NCBI GenBank assembly: GCA_937900755.1
Contig: CALCDN010000116.1
Location: forward strand, 1 to 9,406
Length of the DNA stretch: 9,406 nucleotides
Source: an uncultured Acetobacter sp.
Lineage (GTDB): Bacteria > Pseudomonadota > Alphaproteobacteria > Acetobacterales > Acetobacteraceae
Reading direction: 5' to 3'
Shown here: in pieces, positions 1-7,829 of the stretch
Layout of the letters: each line of letters opens with the position of its first letter
Numbering within the stretch: the first letter of the stretch is position 1
Made by a program: the position numbers and the translations under genes
Notes under the pieces: model-generated
Databases searched by the model: none
What the model was told of the DNA's origin: nothing
Seen by the model: only the letters and a program-made list of their open reading frames with translations

Positions 1-1
1 C

Positions 2-253
2 GAACACTGGAACATCCGCCTGACGGACATGTCCTCCGCCCGCCGTGCCCGCAACGTGGCGCGTCCGCGGCAGGTGGCCATGTATCTGGCCAAGCAGTTG
101 ACCAGCCGCTCGCTGCCAGAAATTGGCCGCAAGTTTGGTAACCGTGACCACACCACGGTCATGCATGCGGTCAACCGCGTAACGGAACTGATGGAACGTG
201 ACGCAGCCTTTGCCGAAGATGTAGAACTGATGCGCCGCATGCTGGAGAGCTGA
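2..253 (+). CDS. dnaA: DnaA, chromosomal replication initiator, C-terminal part only
   Basis: This is the 3' end of dnaA. The gene begins upstream of the window, and the frame is open from base 2 to the TGA at 251-253 (83 residues visible). The visible part is domain IV, the helix-turn-helix domain that reads DnaA boxes in the origin. The run ARRARNVARPRQVAMYLAKQ matches the basic-loop and first helices of the family. It is followed by LPEIGRKF and the signature RDHTTVMHAVNRV, which contacts the box. The residue pair before RDHTTV is GN here, where I remember GG in many relatives. DnaA binds ATP and opens the origin, but its AAA+ domain is not in view. dnaN follows after 119 bases on the same strand, as in many bacterial origin regions. 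An ATG at 29 lies inside the domain and is not a start. Confidence 0.97.
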   Translation, partial: EHWNIRLTDMSSARRARNVARPRQVAMYLAKQLTSRSLPEIGRKFGNRDHTTVMHAVNRVTELMERDAAFAEDVELMRRMLES

Positions 254-275
254 AAAAACCAGCCTTCCAAAAGGA

Positions 276-303
276 TTGACTGAAAAATGCGGCCTGTTAG
301 TTT
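276..303 (+). promoter_or_regulatory. Possible promoter upstream of dnaN
   Basis: The dnaA-dnaN spacer contains TTGACT (276-281), a good -35 match, and TAGTTT (298-303), a poor -10 match, separated by 16 bases. The position, about 70 bases before the dnaN start, would suit a dnaN-recF promoter that supplements read-through from dnaA. This is consensus matching by eye only. The -10 half is weak. Confidence 0.33.
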
Positions 304-320
304 TAGGGCGGACAAGCCGG

Positions 321-348
321 GTTCCATCTCCACTCAGGAAAGTGGAAC
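321..348 (+). other. Inverted repeats in the dnaN leader
   Basis: Two overlapping inverted repeats lie just before the dnaN ribosome binding site. The outer pair is GTTCCA (321-326) with TGGAAC (343-348). The inner pair is TCCACT (329-334) with AGTGGA (341-346), with a 6-base loop. Both use bases 343-346, so in RNA only one can form at a time. There is no T tract, so this is not a normal terminator. The role is unknown, and a short pair like this can arise by chance. Confidence 0.35.
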
Positions 349-372
349 TTGCTGTGCAGGAAAGAGGGATCA

Positions 373-1497
373 ATGAAATTTTCGGCAGGGCGCGCAACGC
401 TCCTCAAGGCGTTGGCTCATATCCAGAGCGTGGCGGAAAAACGTAATACCATTCCCATTCTCGCCAACGTGCTCATGCAGGCCGTGAACGGGCAGCTCTG
501 CCTGAAGGCCACCGACATGGAAATCGAGGTCATCGAGACTGTTCCCGCCACCGTAGCGCGGGAAGGAGCGACCACGGCACCTGCATCCGTGCTGTATGAA
601 ATCGTGCGCAAACTGCCTGATGGCGTTGACGTCGAACTTGAACAGACAGACAGCGACGGGCAGCTCCACCTGCGGGCAGGGCGGTATGCCACACACCTGA
701 ACGTGCTGAGCGTGGACGATTTTCCCTCCATGGGCGCTGGTGAGTTTCCGCACCGCTTCCCCCTGAACGGGACAGTCCTGCGCTCCCTGATTGATCGCAC
801 GCGCTTTGCCATTTCCACCGAAGAAACACGGTACTACCTGAACGGCATCTACCTGCACGCAGCAGACATTGATGGCAAACCGCTACTGCGGGCCGTTGCC
901 ACGGACGGGCACCGTCTGGCGCGTGTTGAAGCGGAAATGCCCGCGGGTGCGGCAGGCATGCCCGGCGTGATTATTCCGCGCAAAACCGTTGCGGAACTGC
1001 GCAAGCTGATTGACGAGGCCCCCGAGGACATTTCCGTCGCTCTTTCCGAAACCCGGATTCAGTTCACGGTTGGCCCGATTACCCTGACGTCCAAACTGAT
1101 CGATGGCACCTTTCCCGAGTATGAGCGCGTTATTCCGCGCAACAACACCCGTATCCTGCGCGTTGGAAAAAAAGATTTCTCCGATGCGGTGGCCCGTGTC
1201 GCCGCCATTAGTCAGGAACGCTCCCGCCCGGTCAAACTCGTGCTCGAGCCCGGCCTGCTGACCCTGTCCGCCAGCAGCGCGGAACAGGGCACGGCCAAGG
1301 AAGAACTGGATGACAACCGGATTTCCTATGATTCCGAAGCGCTCGAAATCGGCTTTCAGGCCCGCTACCTAAATGACATTACCGACCAGGTGGAAAAAGA
1401 GGTGGAGTTCTGCTTCGCCGATAGCGCATCGCCCACCATTGTCCGTGACGTGGACAGCCCTTCCGCCCTGTATGTTCTGATGCCGATGCGCGTGTGA
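373..1497 (+). CDS. dnaN: DNA polymerase III beta subunit (sliding clamp)
   Basis: The beta clamp is a homodimeric ring that encircles DNA and tethers the replicative polymerase and repair partners. The 374-residue product is close to the usual 366-375. The N-terminus MKFSAGRATLLKALAHIQSV and the stretch RNTIPILANVL around residues 24-34 match the first clamp domain. The ATDMEIEV run near residue 46 also fits. The C-terminus ends YVLMPMRV, the conserved tail beside the protein-binding pocket (MPMRL in E. coli). I chose ATG 373 because it gives the conserved MKF start and has GAGG at 364-367 in front of it. A TTG at 349 would add eight residues with no family match. The stop overlaps the possible GTG start of recF by four bases (GTGA, 1494-1497), which suggests coupled translation. 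Confidence 0.98.
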   Translation: MKFSAGRATLLKALAHIQSVAEKRNTIPILANVLMQAVNGQLCLKATDMEIEVIETVPATVAREGATTAPASVLYEIVRKLPDGVDVELEQTDSDGQLHLRAGRYATHLNVLSVDDFPSMGAGEFPHRFPLNGTVLRSLIDRTRFAISTEETRYYLNGIYLHAADIDGKPLLRAVATDGHRLARVEAEMPAGAAGMPGVIIPRKTVAELRKLIDEAPEDISVALSETRIQFTVGPITLTSKLIDGTFPEYERVIPRNNTRILRVGKKDFSDAVARVAAISQERSRPVKLVLEPGLLTLSASSAEQGTAKEELDDNRISYDSEALEIGFQARYLNDITDQVEKEVEFCFADSASPTIVRDVDSPSALYVLMPMRV

Positions 1498-2681
1498 CAA
1501 CACCCACACCGCATCATTCTGCATCCCCCCCCCTGCTGCCCGGCAAGGGGGGACAACTTTCCACACAGTTGCAACTGAGCAGACTATCCCTCTGCCGTTT
1601 CCGTAATTATGACCAGTTGACCCTGTGCCCGCAGGCTCCCATTGTTGTGCTGACGGGAGAAAACGGCAGCGGCAAAACCAATCTGCTCGAAGCCATATCC
1701 CTCCTCACCCCCGGTCGCGGGTTACGGGGGGCACCCTTGAACCATTTTGGTCAGGATGGCAGTGCCCACTGGGGTGTGGCCTCCCATATTCTGGTCGATG
1801 GCAACCCCATTGAACTGGGTACCGGCCTCCAATCCGGCACGGATAGTCCACGCCGGATTTTTCTGCTCAATGGCAAACCCCTTCGTAACCAGAACGCATG
1901 GGAGAACCCCCTTGCCGCGGTCTGGCTAACCCCGCAGATGGACCGCCTGTTCAGCGAGAGCGCATCAGGCCGACGCCGTTTTCTGGACCGGCTGGTCATG
2001 GCGGCCTATCCCCACCATACCCGCGAACTGGCCGCCTATGACCGCGCCATGAGCCAACGCAACCGCCTGCTGCAAACCCGCTCCCATGAGCAGGTCTGGC
2101 TGTCCGGGCTGGAGGCCGCCATGGCCCGGCACGGCGTCTCGGTCGCCGCCGCGCGCAATGAGACCGTGCGCCAGATCAACCTGTACGCCCAGCAGGACAT
2201 GGACGCTTTTCCCGCCGTGCAGATTACGCTCGACTGCGCCATAGCGGACAGGCTGGAGGCTTATCCCGCACTCCACGTGGAGGACTGGTTCAAGGACCGC
2301 CTGCTCAGCACGCGCCATACGGACCGGGAAAAAGGGCGAACGAGCCTTGGCGTGCATAAGAGTGATTTCCAGCTTACGGACCTCAAAAACCAGCGGCCCG
2401 CGGCACTGGCCAGCACTGGCCAGCAGAAATCCCTGCTGATCGGGCTTATTCTGGCCCATGCCCGTCTGGTAAGGGACCACAGGGGCACCGCACCCTTGTT
2501 GCTGCTGGATGAACCTCTTGTTCATCTGGACGAACAGCGCCGGTTATCCTTGCAAAAAATTCTGCTGACTTTTCAAAGCACAGTGCTCGTAACGGGCACG
2601 GATTGCGCACCTTTTGCCCCATTGCGGGGCCATGCCCAGTTCGCCAGCATCGGGCAGGGGTCTTTTTTGTCGATCAGCTGA
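1494..2681 (+). CDS. recF: RecF, DNA replication and repair ATPase
   Basis: RecF is an SMC/ABC-like ATPase that works with RecO and RecR to load RecA at single-strand gaps and help restart stalled forks. The 395-residue frame shows the Walker A motif GENGSGKT (55-62), the H-x-S/A-D motif GVHKSDF (286-292), the ABC signature STGQQK (307-312), Walker B LLLLDE (335-340) and the D-loop LVHLD (342-346). Family similarity begins only at about residue 28 (LSRLSLCRFRNYD). RecF proteins normally start within a few residues of that point, so the first 25 or so residues, rich in Pro, Ser and Gly, are doubtful. A TTG at 1569 (residue 26) would give a 370-residue protein of typical size, although its nearest purine-rich run (1545-1552) is about 16 bases away. 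The GTG at 1494 overlaps the dnaN stop. The identity is firm; the start is not. Confidence 0.95.
   Translation: MTTPTPHHSASPPLLPGKGGQLSTQLQLSRLSLCRFRNYDQLTLCPQAPIVVLTGENGSGKTNLLEAISLLTPGRGLRGAPLNHFGQDGSAHWGVASHILVDGNPIELGTGLQSGTDSPRRIFLLNGKPLRNQNAWENPLAAVWLTPQMDRLFSESASGRRRFLDRLVMAAYPHHTRELAAYDRAMSQRNRLLQTRSHEQVWLSGLEAAMARHGVSVAAARNETVRQINLYAQQDMDAFPAVQITLDCAIADRLEAYPALHVEDWFKDRLLSTRHTDREKGRTSLGVHKSDFQLTDLKNQRPAALASTGQQKSLLIGLILAHARLVRDHRGTAPLLLLDEPLVHLDEQRRLSLQKILLTFQSTVLVTGTDCAPFAPLRGHAQFASIGQGSFLSIS
1525..1552 (+). other. GC-rich hairpin with C9 tract at the 5' end of recF
   Basis: Nine C residues (1525-1533) can pair through six bases with GGGGGG (1547-1552). Inside this, TGC (1534-1536) pairs with GCA (1543-1545), or TGCC (1537-1540) pairs with GGCA (1542-1545). 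No T tract follows. The element sits between the dnaN stop and the first conserved RecF residue, inside the doubtful N-terminal extension. It could be leader RNA structure that tunes recF translation, or simply coding DNA for a Pro/Gly-rich stretch. Confidence 0.4.
2633..2668 (+). terminator. Weak terminator-like hairpin at the recF 3' end
   Basis: TGCCC (2633-2637) pairs with GGGCA (2652-2656) across a 14-base loop, and a T6 run follows at 2663-2668. Just upstream is another small stem, GCCCC (2616-2620) with GGGGC (2626-2630). The element lies inside the last codons of recF, before gyrB. It could reduce read-through into gyrB, but the stem is short, the loop is long and the T run starts six bases after the stem. 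Confidence 0.22.
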
Positions 2682-2773
2682 CAAAACGCGCCTTACGCGC
2701 TGGTCGCAATGCCTTGGGCAGAGTATAAGGCTGGGATGGCTTCCATTCTTTTTTTGCGGAGTGCAGCATTCTT

Positions 2774-5212
2774 ATGACAGACCTCTCTCAGCCTACGCCA
2801 TCTGCTGGTACCGACGAGTATGATGCCGCGTCTATCTCTGTGCTGAAGGGGCTTGATGCTGTCCGCAAACGGCCCGGAATGTACATCGGTGATACTGATG
2901 ATGGTTCCGGCCTGCATCACATGGCATTCGAGATCATTGATAACGCGGTGGACGAGGCGCAAGCCGGATTTGCATCGCGCTGTGTTCTCACCCTCAATGC
3001 GGACGGCAGCGTGACTGTCCGGGACAATGGACGCGGTATTCCAACCGACATGCACCACGAAGAGGGCATAAGTGCCGCTGAAGTGGTGCTGACCCGCCTG
3101 CACGCGGGTGGCAAGTTCAACCAGAACTCCTACAAGGTTTCTGGTGGCCTGCATGGCGTGGGGGCGGCCGTTGTCAACGCGCTGTCGGAATGGATGGAAG
3201 TGCGCATCTGGCGTAACGGCACCGAGCATTGCATCCGCTTCCATGACGGCGAACGTGATGCACCGCTCGAGGTTGTCGGCCCCTCCACGGAGGAAGCGGG
3301 AACACAGGTTACCTTCAAACCCAGCCTGCAAACCTTCCCCCGGATTGAATTCGACTTTACCATTCTCGAACGCAGGCTGCGCGAACTGGCGTTTTTGAAT
3401 TCCGGCCTGCAGATTGTACTGCGCGACGCTCGCGTTACACCCGTGCGGGAAGAACAATTCTATTACGAAGGCGGGCTTGAAGCCTTTGTAAACTGGCTCG
3501 ACCGGTCGCGCACGTCCCTGATTACCCCGCCCATTACCGGGAGCCTGGAAAACCCGGACAACGGGATCAAGGTTGAATTCGCGCTAAGCTGGAATGACAG
3601 CTTCCACGAAACCATGCTCTGCTTCACCAACAACATTCCCCAAAGGGATGGAGGAGCGCATCTGGCCGGTTTTCGCCAGGCATTGACCCGGGGTGTGGGT
3701 AAATATGCCGAAAGCATTGCCAAAAAGGACGCGCACTCCTTGCAAGGTGAAGACATGCGCGAAGGCCTGACCGCCGTTCTGTCGGTTAAGGTGCCGGACC
3801 CCAAATTTTCTTCCCAGACCAAGGACAAGCTGGTCTCATCCGAAGTGCAGCCCGTTGTCCATGCGGCGGCTGCGGACATTATTGCCCATTGGTTTGAAAC
3901 CCATCCCAAGGAAGCCAAGGTCGTTGTTTCCAAAGTGCTGGATGCGGCCTCCGCCCGTGAGGCCGCGCGCAAGGCGCGCGAACTGACGCGGCGTAAGGGA
4001 ATTCTGGATGTTTCCTCCCTGCCGGGCAAGCTGGCGGACTGCCAGGCGCGGGATCCCGCCAAAGCCGAACTGTTCATTGTGGAAGGGGATTCCGCAGGAG
4101 GAACGGCAAAACAGGGCAGGGACCGGCGCTTTCAGGCCATTTTGCCACTCAAGGGCAAAATCCTTAACGTGGAGCGCGCACGCTTTGACCGCATGCTCGG
4201 TTCGGCTGAAATTGGAACACTGATTACAGCACTCGGTACGGGCATTGGCCGCGGGGAAGTTGACCAGGGTGGTTTTTCCATTGAAAAACTGCGCTACCAC
4301 CGCATTGTCATCATGACCGATGCTGACGTGGATGGTTCCCATATTCGTACATTACTGCTGACATTCTTCTTCCGCCAGATGCCTGAACTGATTGAGCGCG
4401 GGTACCTCTACATTGCCCAGCCCCCTCTTTACCGGGCCAAACGCGGGAATGAGGAAACCTACCTGAAGGATGATGCCGCGCTGGAGCAGTATCTGCTGGA
4501 TAAAGCGCTCAACAATGCAGGCTTTGTCTATGCCGATGGCCGTACGGTCAGCAACGCGGAACTGGAAGCTGACCTGCCGTTTATCCGGCACGCATGTCAG
4601 GCAATCTCGCGGATTTCCACGCGTATTCCGGCATGGATTGTTGAACAGGTTGCCCTTGCCGGCGCCCTGAGCGCGGACCTGGACGTACTTCAGCAACACA
4701 TGCCCGCACTCCAGCAGCGGCTGGACAAAGCCTCGTCAGCCACGGAACGGGGCTGGAAAGCCGCCGCCAGTGTGGACGGTGTGGAACTGGCGCGCAACGT
4801 ACGCGGCGTGGGCGAAGTCTACCGGATTGACCCCGTTGCACTGGCTGGGGCCGATGCACGCTGGCTGACATCCCAGTTGCCCCGCCTGCAAAAAGACTTT
4901 GAAACAGGTGTTGTGCTGAAGTTTGAAACAGCGGAGCACCACCTGAATGGACCGTCCGACCTGTTTACTCGCCTGCTTGCACAGGGCCGTCGCGGGCTTG
5001 CCATCAACCGCTTTAAAGGTCTTGGCGAAATGAATGACGCGCAGCTTTGGGAAACCACCCTGGACCCGGCCATGCGCACCTTGTTGCAGGTCCGTGTTGG
5101 GGATGTGGAAGAGGCTGGCGATGTCTTTACAACCCTGATGGGAGATGTGGTTGAGCCACGGCGGGACTTTATTGTCGGCAATGCTCTTAAAGTCGCCAAT
5201 CTGGACGTGTAA
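2774..5212 (+). CDS. gyrB: DNA gyrase subunit B
   Basis: GyrB is the ATPase subunit of DNA gyrase (A2B2), which adds negative supercoils ahead of forks and transcription. The 812 residues match the long proteobacterial form (E. coli 804). The GHKL ATPase domain shows Glu53 and Asn57 in FEIIDNAVDEA, DNGRGIP (84-90) and GGLHGVG (124-130). The transducer domain carries QTK (348-350). The TOPRIM domain shows VEGDSAGG (436-443) with Glu437, and DADVD (516-520). The tail includes NRFKGLGEMN. Residues aligned with E. coli Arg136 (Arg147), Asp426 (Asp439) and Lys447 (Lys460) are unchanged, so the common coumarin and quinolone resistance changes at those sites are absent. The ATG at 2774 has GGAG at 2758-2761. 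The 92-base gap after recF contains TATAAG (2724-2729), which could be a -10 element, but its -35 partner is poor. gyrB is the last gene of the plus-strand cluster and faces kdsA. Confidence 0.99.
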   Translation: MTDLSQPTPSAGTDEYDAASISVLKGLDAVRKRPGMYIGDTDDGSGLHHMAFEIIDNAVDEAQAGFASRCVLTLNADGSVTVRDNGRGIPTDMHHEEGISAAEVVLTRLHAGGKFNQNSYKVSGGLHGVGAAVVNALSEWMEVRIWRNGTEHCIRFHDGERDAPLEVVGPSTEEAGTQVTFKPSLQTFPRIEFDFTILERRLRELAFLNSGLQIVLRDARVTPVREEQFYYEGGLEAFVNWLDRSRTSLITPPITGSLENPDNGIKVEFALSWNDSFHETMLCFTNNIPQRDGGAHLAGFRQALTRGVGKYAESIAKKDAHSLQGEDMREGLTAVLSVKVPDPKFSSQTKDKLVSSEVQPVVHAAAADIIAHWFETHPKEAKVVVSKVLDAASAREAARKARELTRRKGILDVSSLPGKLADCQARDPAKAELFIVEGDSAGGTAKQGRDRRFQAILPLKGKILNVERARFDRMLGSAEIGTLITALGTGIGRGEVDQGGFSIEKLRYHRIVIMTDADVDGSHIRTLLLTFFFRQMPELIERGYLYIAQPPLYRAKRGNEETYLKDDAALEQYLLDKALNNAGFVYADGRTVSNAELEADLPFIRHACQAISRISTRIPAWIVEQVALAGALSADLDVLQQHMPALQQRLDKASSATERGWKAAASVDGVELARNVRGVGEVYRIDPVALAGADARWLTSQLPRLQKDFETGVVLKFETAEHHLNGPSDLFTRLLAQGRRGLAINRFKGLGEMNDAQLWETTLDPAMRTLLQVRVGDVEEAGDVFTTLMGDVVEPRRDFIVGNALKVANLDV

Positions 5213-5231
5213 GCACGCAACGTGCCCTTAC

Positions 5232-5273
5232 AAAAAAGGACGCCACAGAATTCAATCTGTGGCGTCCTTTTTT
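5232..5273. terminator. Bidirectional intrinsic terminator between gyrB and kdsA
   Basis: An 18-base arm (5232-5249) is a perfect reverse complement of 5256-5273, with the 6-base loop ATTCAA. The outer six pairs are A-T, so each strand reads a GC-rich stem core (GGACGCCACAGA) followed by six T residues. It begins 19 bases after the gyrB stop and lies 31 bases beyond the kdsA stop. It should therefore end both convergent transcripts. Confidence 0.95.
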
Positions 5274-5304
5274 ATGCCGAACAGAATGACCTGAAACAGC
5301 GTTG

Positions 5305-6141
5305 CTATCGTCCCTTAATCAGACAGTCTATTGCCCTGAACTGTTTGAGCAGGGCGGGCAGGGAACTGATAGGCAGCATGTTTGGCCCATCACTCGGGGC
5401 TTTGTCCGGGTCTTCATGTGTTTCTATGAACAGGGCCCCAATGCCAATGGCCAGGGCCGCGCGGGAGAGCAGGGGAGCAAACTCGCGTTGCCCGCCACTC
5501 GCTCCTCCCAACCCACCGGGCTGCTGCACGGAATGTGTTGCATCAAACACCACCGGGCAACCCGTCTGGGCCATAATCGGCAGGCCACGCATATCGTTGA
5601 CCAGCGTATTATAGCCAAAGCTGGTCCCCCGTTCGCACAGCAAAACGCGGCTGTTGCCGGTTGAGGCTATCTTGGCGGCAACATGCTGCATGTCCCAGGG
5701 TGCGAGAAACTGACCTTTTTTAACATTGACCGCAGCCCCAGACCGGCCAGCCGCCAACAGCAGGTCCGTCTGGCGGCATAAAAAAGCGGGAATTTGCAGG
5801 ACATCCACCGCTTCCGCCACCGGCGCGCATTGCTCGGCCGTGTGCACATCGGTCAAAACCGGCACATCATATGTCTGGCGAATATCGGCAAGGATAGCCA
5901 ACCCGTCCTTGAGCCCCACACCACGTGCGCTGGACAGGCTGGTACGATTGGCCTTGTCAAAAGAGCTTTTGTAGATCAGCCCCACGCCTGCCACCTGGCA
6001 GATTTCCTTAAGGGCCGCGGCTGTTTCCAGCGCATGCGCGGCCGATTCAATCTGGCAGGGACCCGCAATCAGCACGAAAGGCAGATTATTCCCAATTGTC
6101 AGCCCGCCAATTTTCACCGGTGCGCCAAAGGCCGTGGTCAT
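5305..6141 (-). CDS. kdsA: 3-deoxy-8-phosphooctulonate (Kdo-8-P) synthase
   Basis: KdsA condenses phosphoenolpyruvate with arabinose-5-phosphate to make Kdo-8-phosphate, the first committed step to the Kdo sugar of lipopolysaccharide. It acts in the cytoplasm. The 278-residue product is near the family length (284 in E. coli). Motifs in order are AGPCQIES (26-33), YKSSFDKANRTS (57-68), VLTDVHT (95-101), QIPAFLCRQTDLL (116-128), KKGQFLAPWDM (141-151), RGTSFGYN (171-178), DATHSVQQPG (200-209) and ETHEDPDKAPSDGPN (240-254). Cys29, His203, Glu240 and Asp251 have the same spacing as the metal ligands of the Aquifex enzyme, so this is probably the metal-dependent class. I chose the ATG at 6141 because it overlaps the pyrG stop as ATGA and gives the normal N-terminus. 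An in-frame start at 6249 would add 36 Cys-rich residues of pyrG antiframe. It is the last gene of the minus-strand operon. Confidence 0.97.
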   Translation of the reverse strand: MTTAFGAPVKIGGLTIGNNLPFVLIAGPCQIESAAHALETAAALKEICQVAGVGLIYKSSFDKANRTSLSSARGVGLKDGLAILADIRQTYDVPVLTDVHTAEQCAPVAEAVDVLQIPAFLCRQTDLLLAAGRSGAAVNVKKGQFLAPWDMQHVAAKIASTGNSRVLLCERGTSFGYNTLVNDMRGLPIMAQTGCPVVFDATHSVQQPGGLGGASGGQREFAPLLSRAALAIGIGALFIETHEDPDKAPSDGPNMLPISSLPALLKQFRAIDCLIKGR

Positions 6142-7772
6142 GCCTGTTTTGCCTTGGCAACAGCCGCGCCAACAAATCCGGCAAACAATGGATGGGGCGC
6201 AAAGGGGCGGGACTTGAGTTCCGGGTGATACTGCACGGCAACAAACCATGGATGGTCGGTATATTCCACCACCTCTGGCAAAATACCATCGGGGGAAAGA
6301 CCCGAAAAGCGAAGCCCTGCCTTTTCCAGCTGGTCCTTGTAGTGAATATTCACTTCGTAGCGGTGGCGGTGGCGTTCACGAATGGTCGTTGTGCCATAGG
6401 CCTCGGCAGCCCGCGAGCCCGCTACCAGCGTTGCCGGGTATGCCCCAAGGCGCATGGTGCCCCCCAGTTCCCCTCCTTCGCTGCGGCGCAGGCGCTCGTT
6501 GCCACGCGCCCATTCCGTCATCAGGCCCACAAGGGGTTCTTCCGTCCGGCCGAACTCGGTGGAGGAGGCATCACTCAGCCCGGCCAGGTTCCGCGCGCAC
6601 TCGATAACGGCCATCTGCATGCCAAAGCATATGCCCAGGAATGGAATTCCTTTTTCGCGCGCATAGCGAATGGCTTCGATCTTGCCTTGGGAGCCGCGCT
6701 CACCAAAGCCACCCGGCACCAGAATGGCGTCCACACAGCCGAGTTTTTCATCCAGGGTGGCCGGATTTTTTTCAAACTGCTCCGAATCAATCCAGTCGAG
6801 CGTGACCTTGACACGGTGCGCAATGCCACCGTGCAGCAAGGCTTCATTCAAGGATTTGTAGCTGTCCAGCAGAGCCGTGTATTTGCCCACCACAGCCACC
6901 CGCACTTCACTCGTGGGATGCCGCAGGGCATCCACAATGTTCTGCCAGTTGGAAAGATCGGGCTCATCGGCATAAGGCAGGCCAAAATAACGCAGGACCT
7001 CGGTATCCATGCCTTCCGCATGGTAGGAAAGCGGGCAGGCGTAAATCGTGTCCACATCGCGCGCGGCAATAACCGCTTCGGGGCGCACGTTGCAGAAATT
7101 CGCAATCTTGCGCCGCTCGGTTGGCGGAATGGGCCGGTCACAACGGCAGAGCAGAATTTGCGGCTGAATACCAACATTCTGCAATTCCTTGACCGAATGT
7201 TGGGTTGGCTTTGTTTTCAGCTCACCAGCAGATGGTATCCACGGCAGGAGGGTCAGGTGGACCACCATGGTCTGGTCCATGCCAAGATCATTACGCAACT
7301 GGCGAATGGCCTCAAGGAAAGGCAGGCTCTCAATATCCCCCACGGTGCCGCCAATTTCGACCAGAACAAAATCAAGGTCGTCCGTATTGGCAACCACGAC
7401 ATCCTTGATGGCATCCGTGATGTGGGGAATGACCTGAACCGTGGCCCCCAGGTAATCTCCCCGCCGTTCGCGCACGATCACGTCGGAATAGATGCGTCCC
7501 GTTGTCGCGTTGTCTTCCTTGCTGGCGTTTACGCCGGTAAAGCGCTCGTAATGCCCGAGGTCGAGGTCTGTCTCCGCTCCGTCATCCGTTACAAAGACCT
7601 CACCATGCTGGTAAGGGCTCATGGTGCCGGGGTCCACGTTCAGGTAGGGGTCCAGCTTGCGCAGGCGGACCTTGTAGCCACGCGCCTGCAAAAGCGCTGC
7701 GAGAGCGGCTGAAGCAATGCCCTTGCCAAGAGAGGACACCACACCACCAGTAATAAAGACAAAGCGTGTCAT
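6138..7772 (-). CDS. pyrG: CTP synthase (glutamine-hydrolysing)
   Basis: PyrG makes CTP from UTP, ATP and glutamine, the last step of pyrimidine nucleotide synthesis. The 544 residues match the usual 545. The N-terminal synthetase domain opens MTRFVFITGGVVSSLGKG with the phosphate loop at 13-18, and includes GGTVGDIES (141-149) and KTKPTQHSVKEL (187-198). The C-terminal class I glutamine amidotransferase domain shows PGGFGERG (353-360), the nucleophile Cys382 in GICFGMQ, and His516/Glu518 in QYHPEL. All catalytic residues are present. The ATG at 7772 is preceded by AGGA (complement of 7782-7785), nine bases away. An upstream in-frame start at 7847 would add 25 unconserved residues. The stop overlaps the kdsA start by four bases. 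A 143-base gap separates it from secG upstream. The CTP it makes is later used to form CMP-Kdo from the KdsA pathway product. Confidence 0.99.
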   Translation of the reverse strand: MTRFVFITGGVVSSLGKGIASAALAALLQARGYKVRLRKLDPYLNVDPGTMSPYQHGEVFVTDDGAETDLDLGHYERFTGVNASKEDNATTGRIYSDVIVRERRGDYLGATVQVIPHITDAIKDVVVANTDDLDFVLVEIGGTVGDIESLPFLEAIRQLRNDLGMDQTMVVHLTLLPWIPSAGELKTKPTQHSVKELQNVGIQPQILLCRCDRPIPPTERRKIANFCNVRPEAVIAARDVDTIYACPLSYHAEGMDTEVLRYFGLPYADEPDLSNWQNIVDALRHPTSEVRVAVVGKYTALLDSYKSLNEALLHGGIAHRVKVTLDWIDSEQFEKNPATLDEKLGCVDAILVPGGFGERGSQGKIEAIRYAREKGIPFLGICFGMQMAVIECARNLAGLSDASSTEFGRTEEPLVGLMTEWARGNERLRRSEGGELGGTMRLGAYPATLVAGSRAAEAYGTTTIRERHRHRYEVNIHYKDQLEKAGLRFSGLSPDGILPEVVEYTDHPWFVAVQYHPELKSRPFAPHPLFAGFVGAAVAKAKQA

Positions 7773-7829
7773 GAGCAGAATTCCTACACGGACTGGAGCG
7801 GGCGGAGAAAGATAAACAAACACAATCCA

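Noticed and set aside
1557..1566. Possible DnaA box (CTTTCCACA) near the start of recF, and TGTGGATCC at 9242
   Set aside because: Each is an isolated 7-of-9 match with no clustering or AT-rich unwinding stretch, so there is no support for an origin here.
2693..3457. A 254-codon minus-strand open frame over the recF-gyrB junction
   Set aside because: It overlaps the conserved GyrB ATPase domain, with no motif and no plausible neighbour arrangement.
6142..6249. Upstream in-frame start giving kdsA 36 more residues
   Set aside because: The added residues are Cys/Pro-rich and lie over the pyrG 3' end. The ATGA overlap at 6138-6141 and the normal length fit the shorter form.
6096..7712. A 538-codon plus-strand open frame antisense to pyrG
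   Set aside because: It lies wholly over kdsA/pyrG, which are unmistakable. The product has no recognisable motif, and long antisense frames are expected opposite GC-rich coding DNA.
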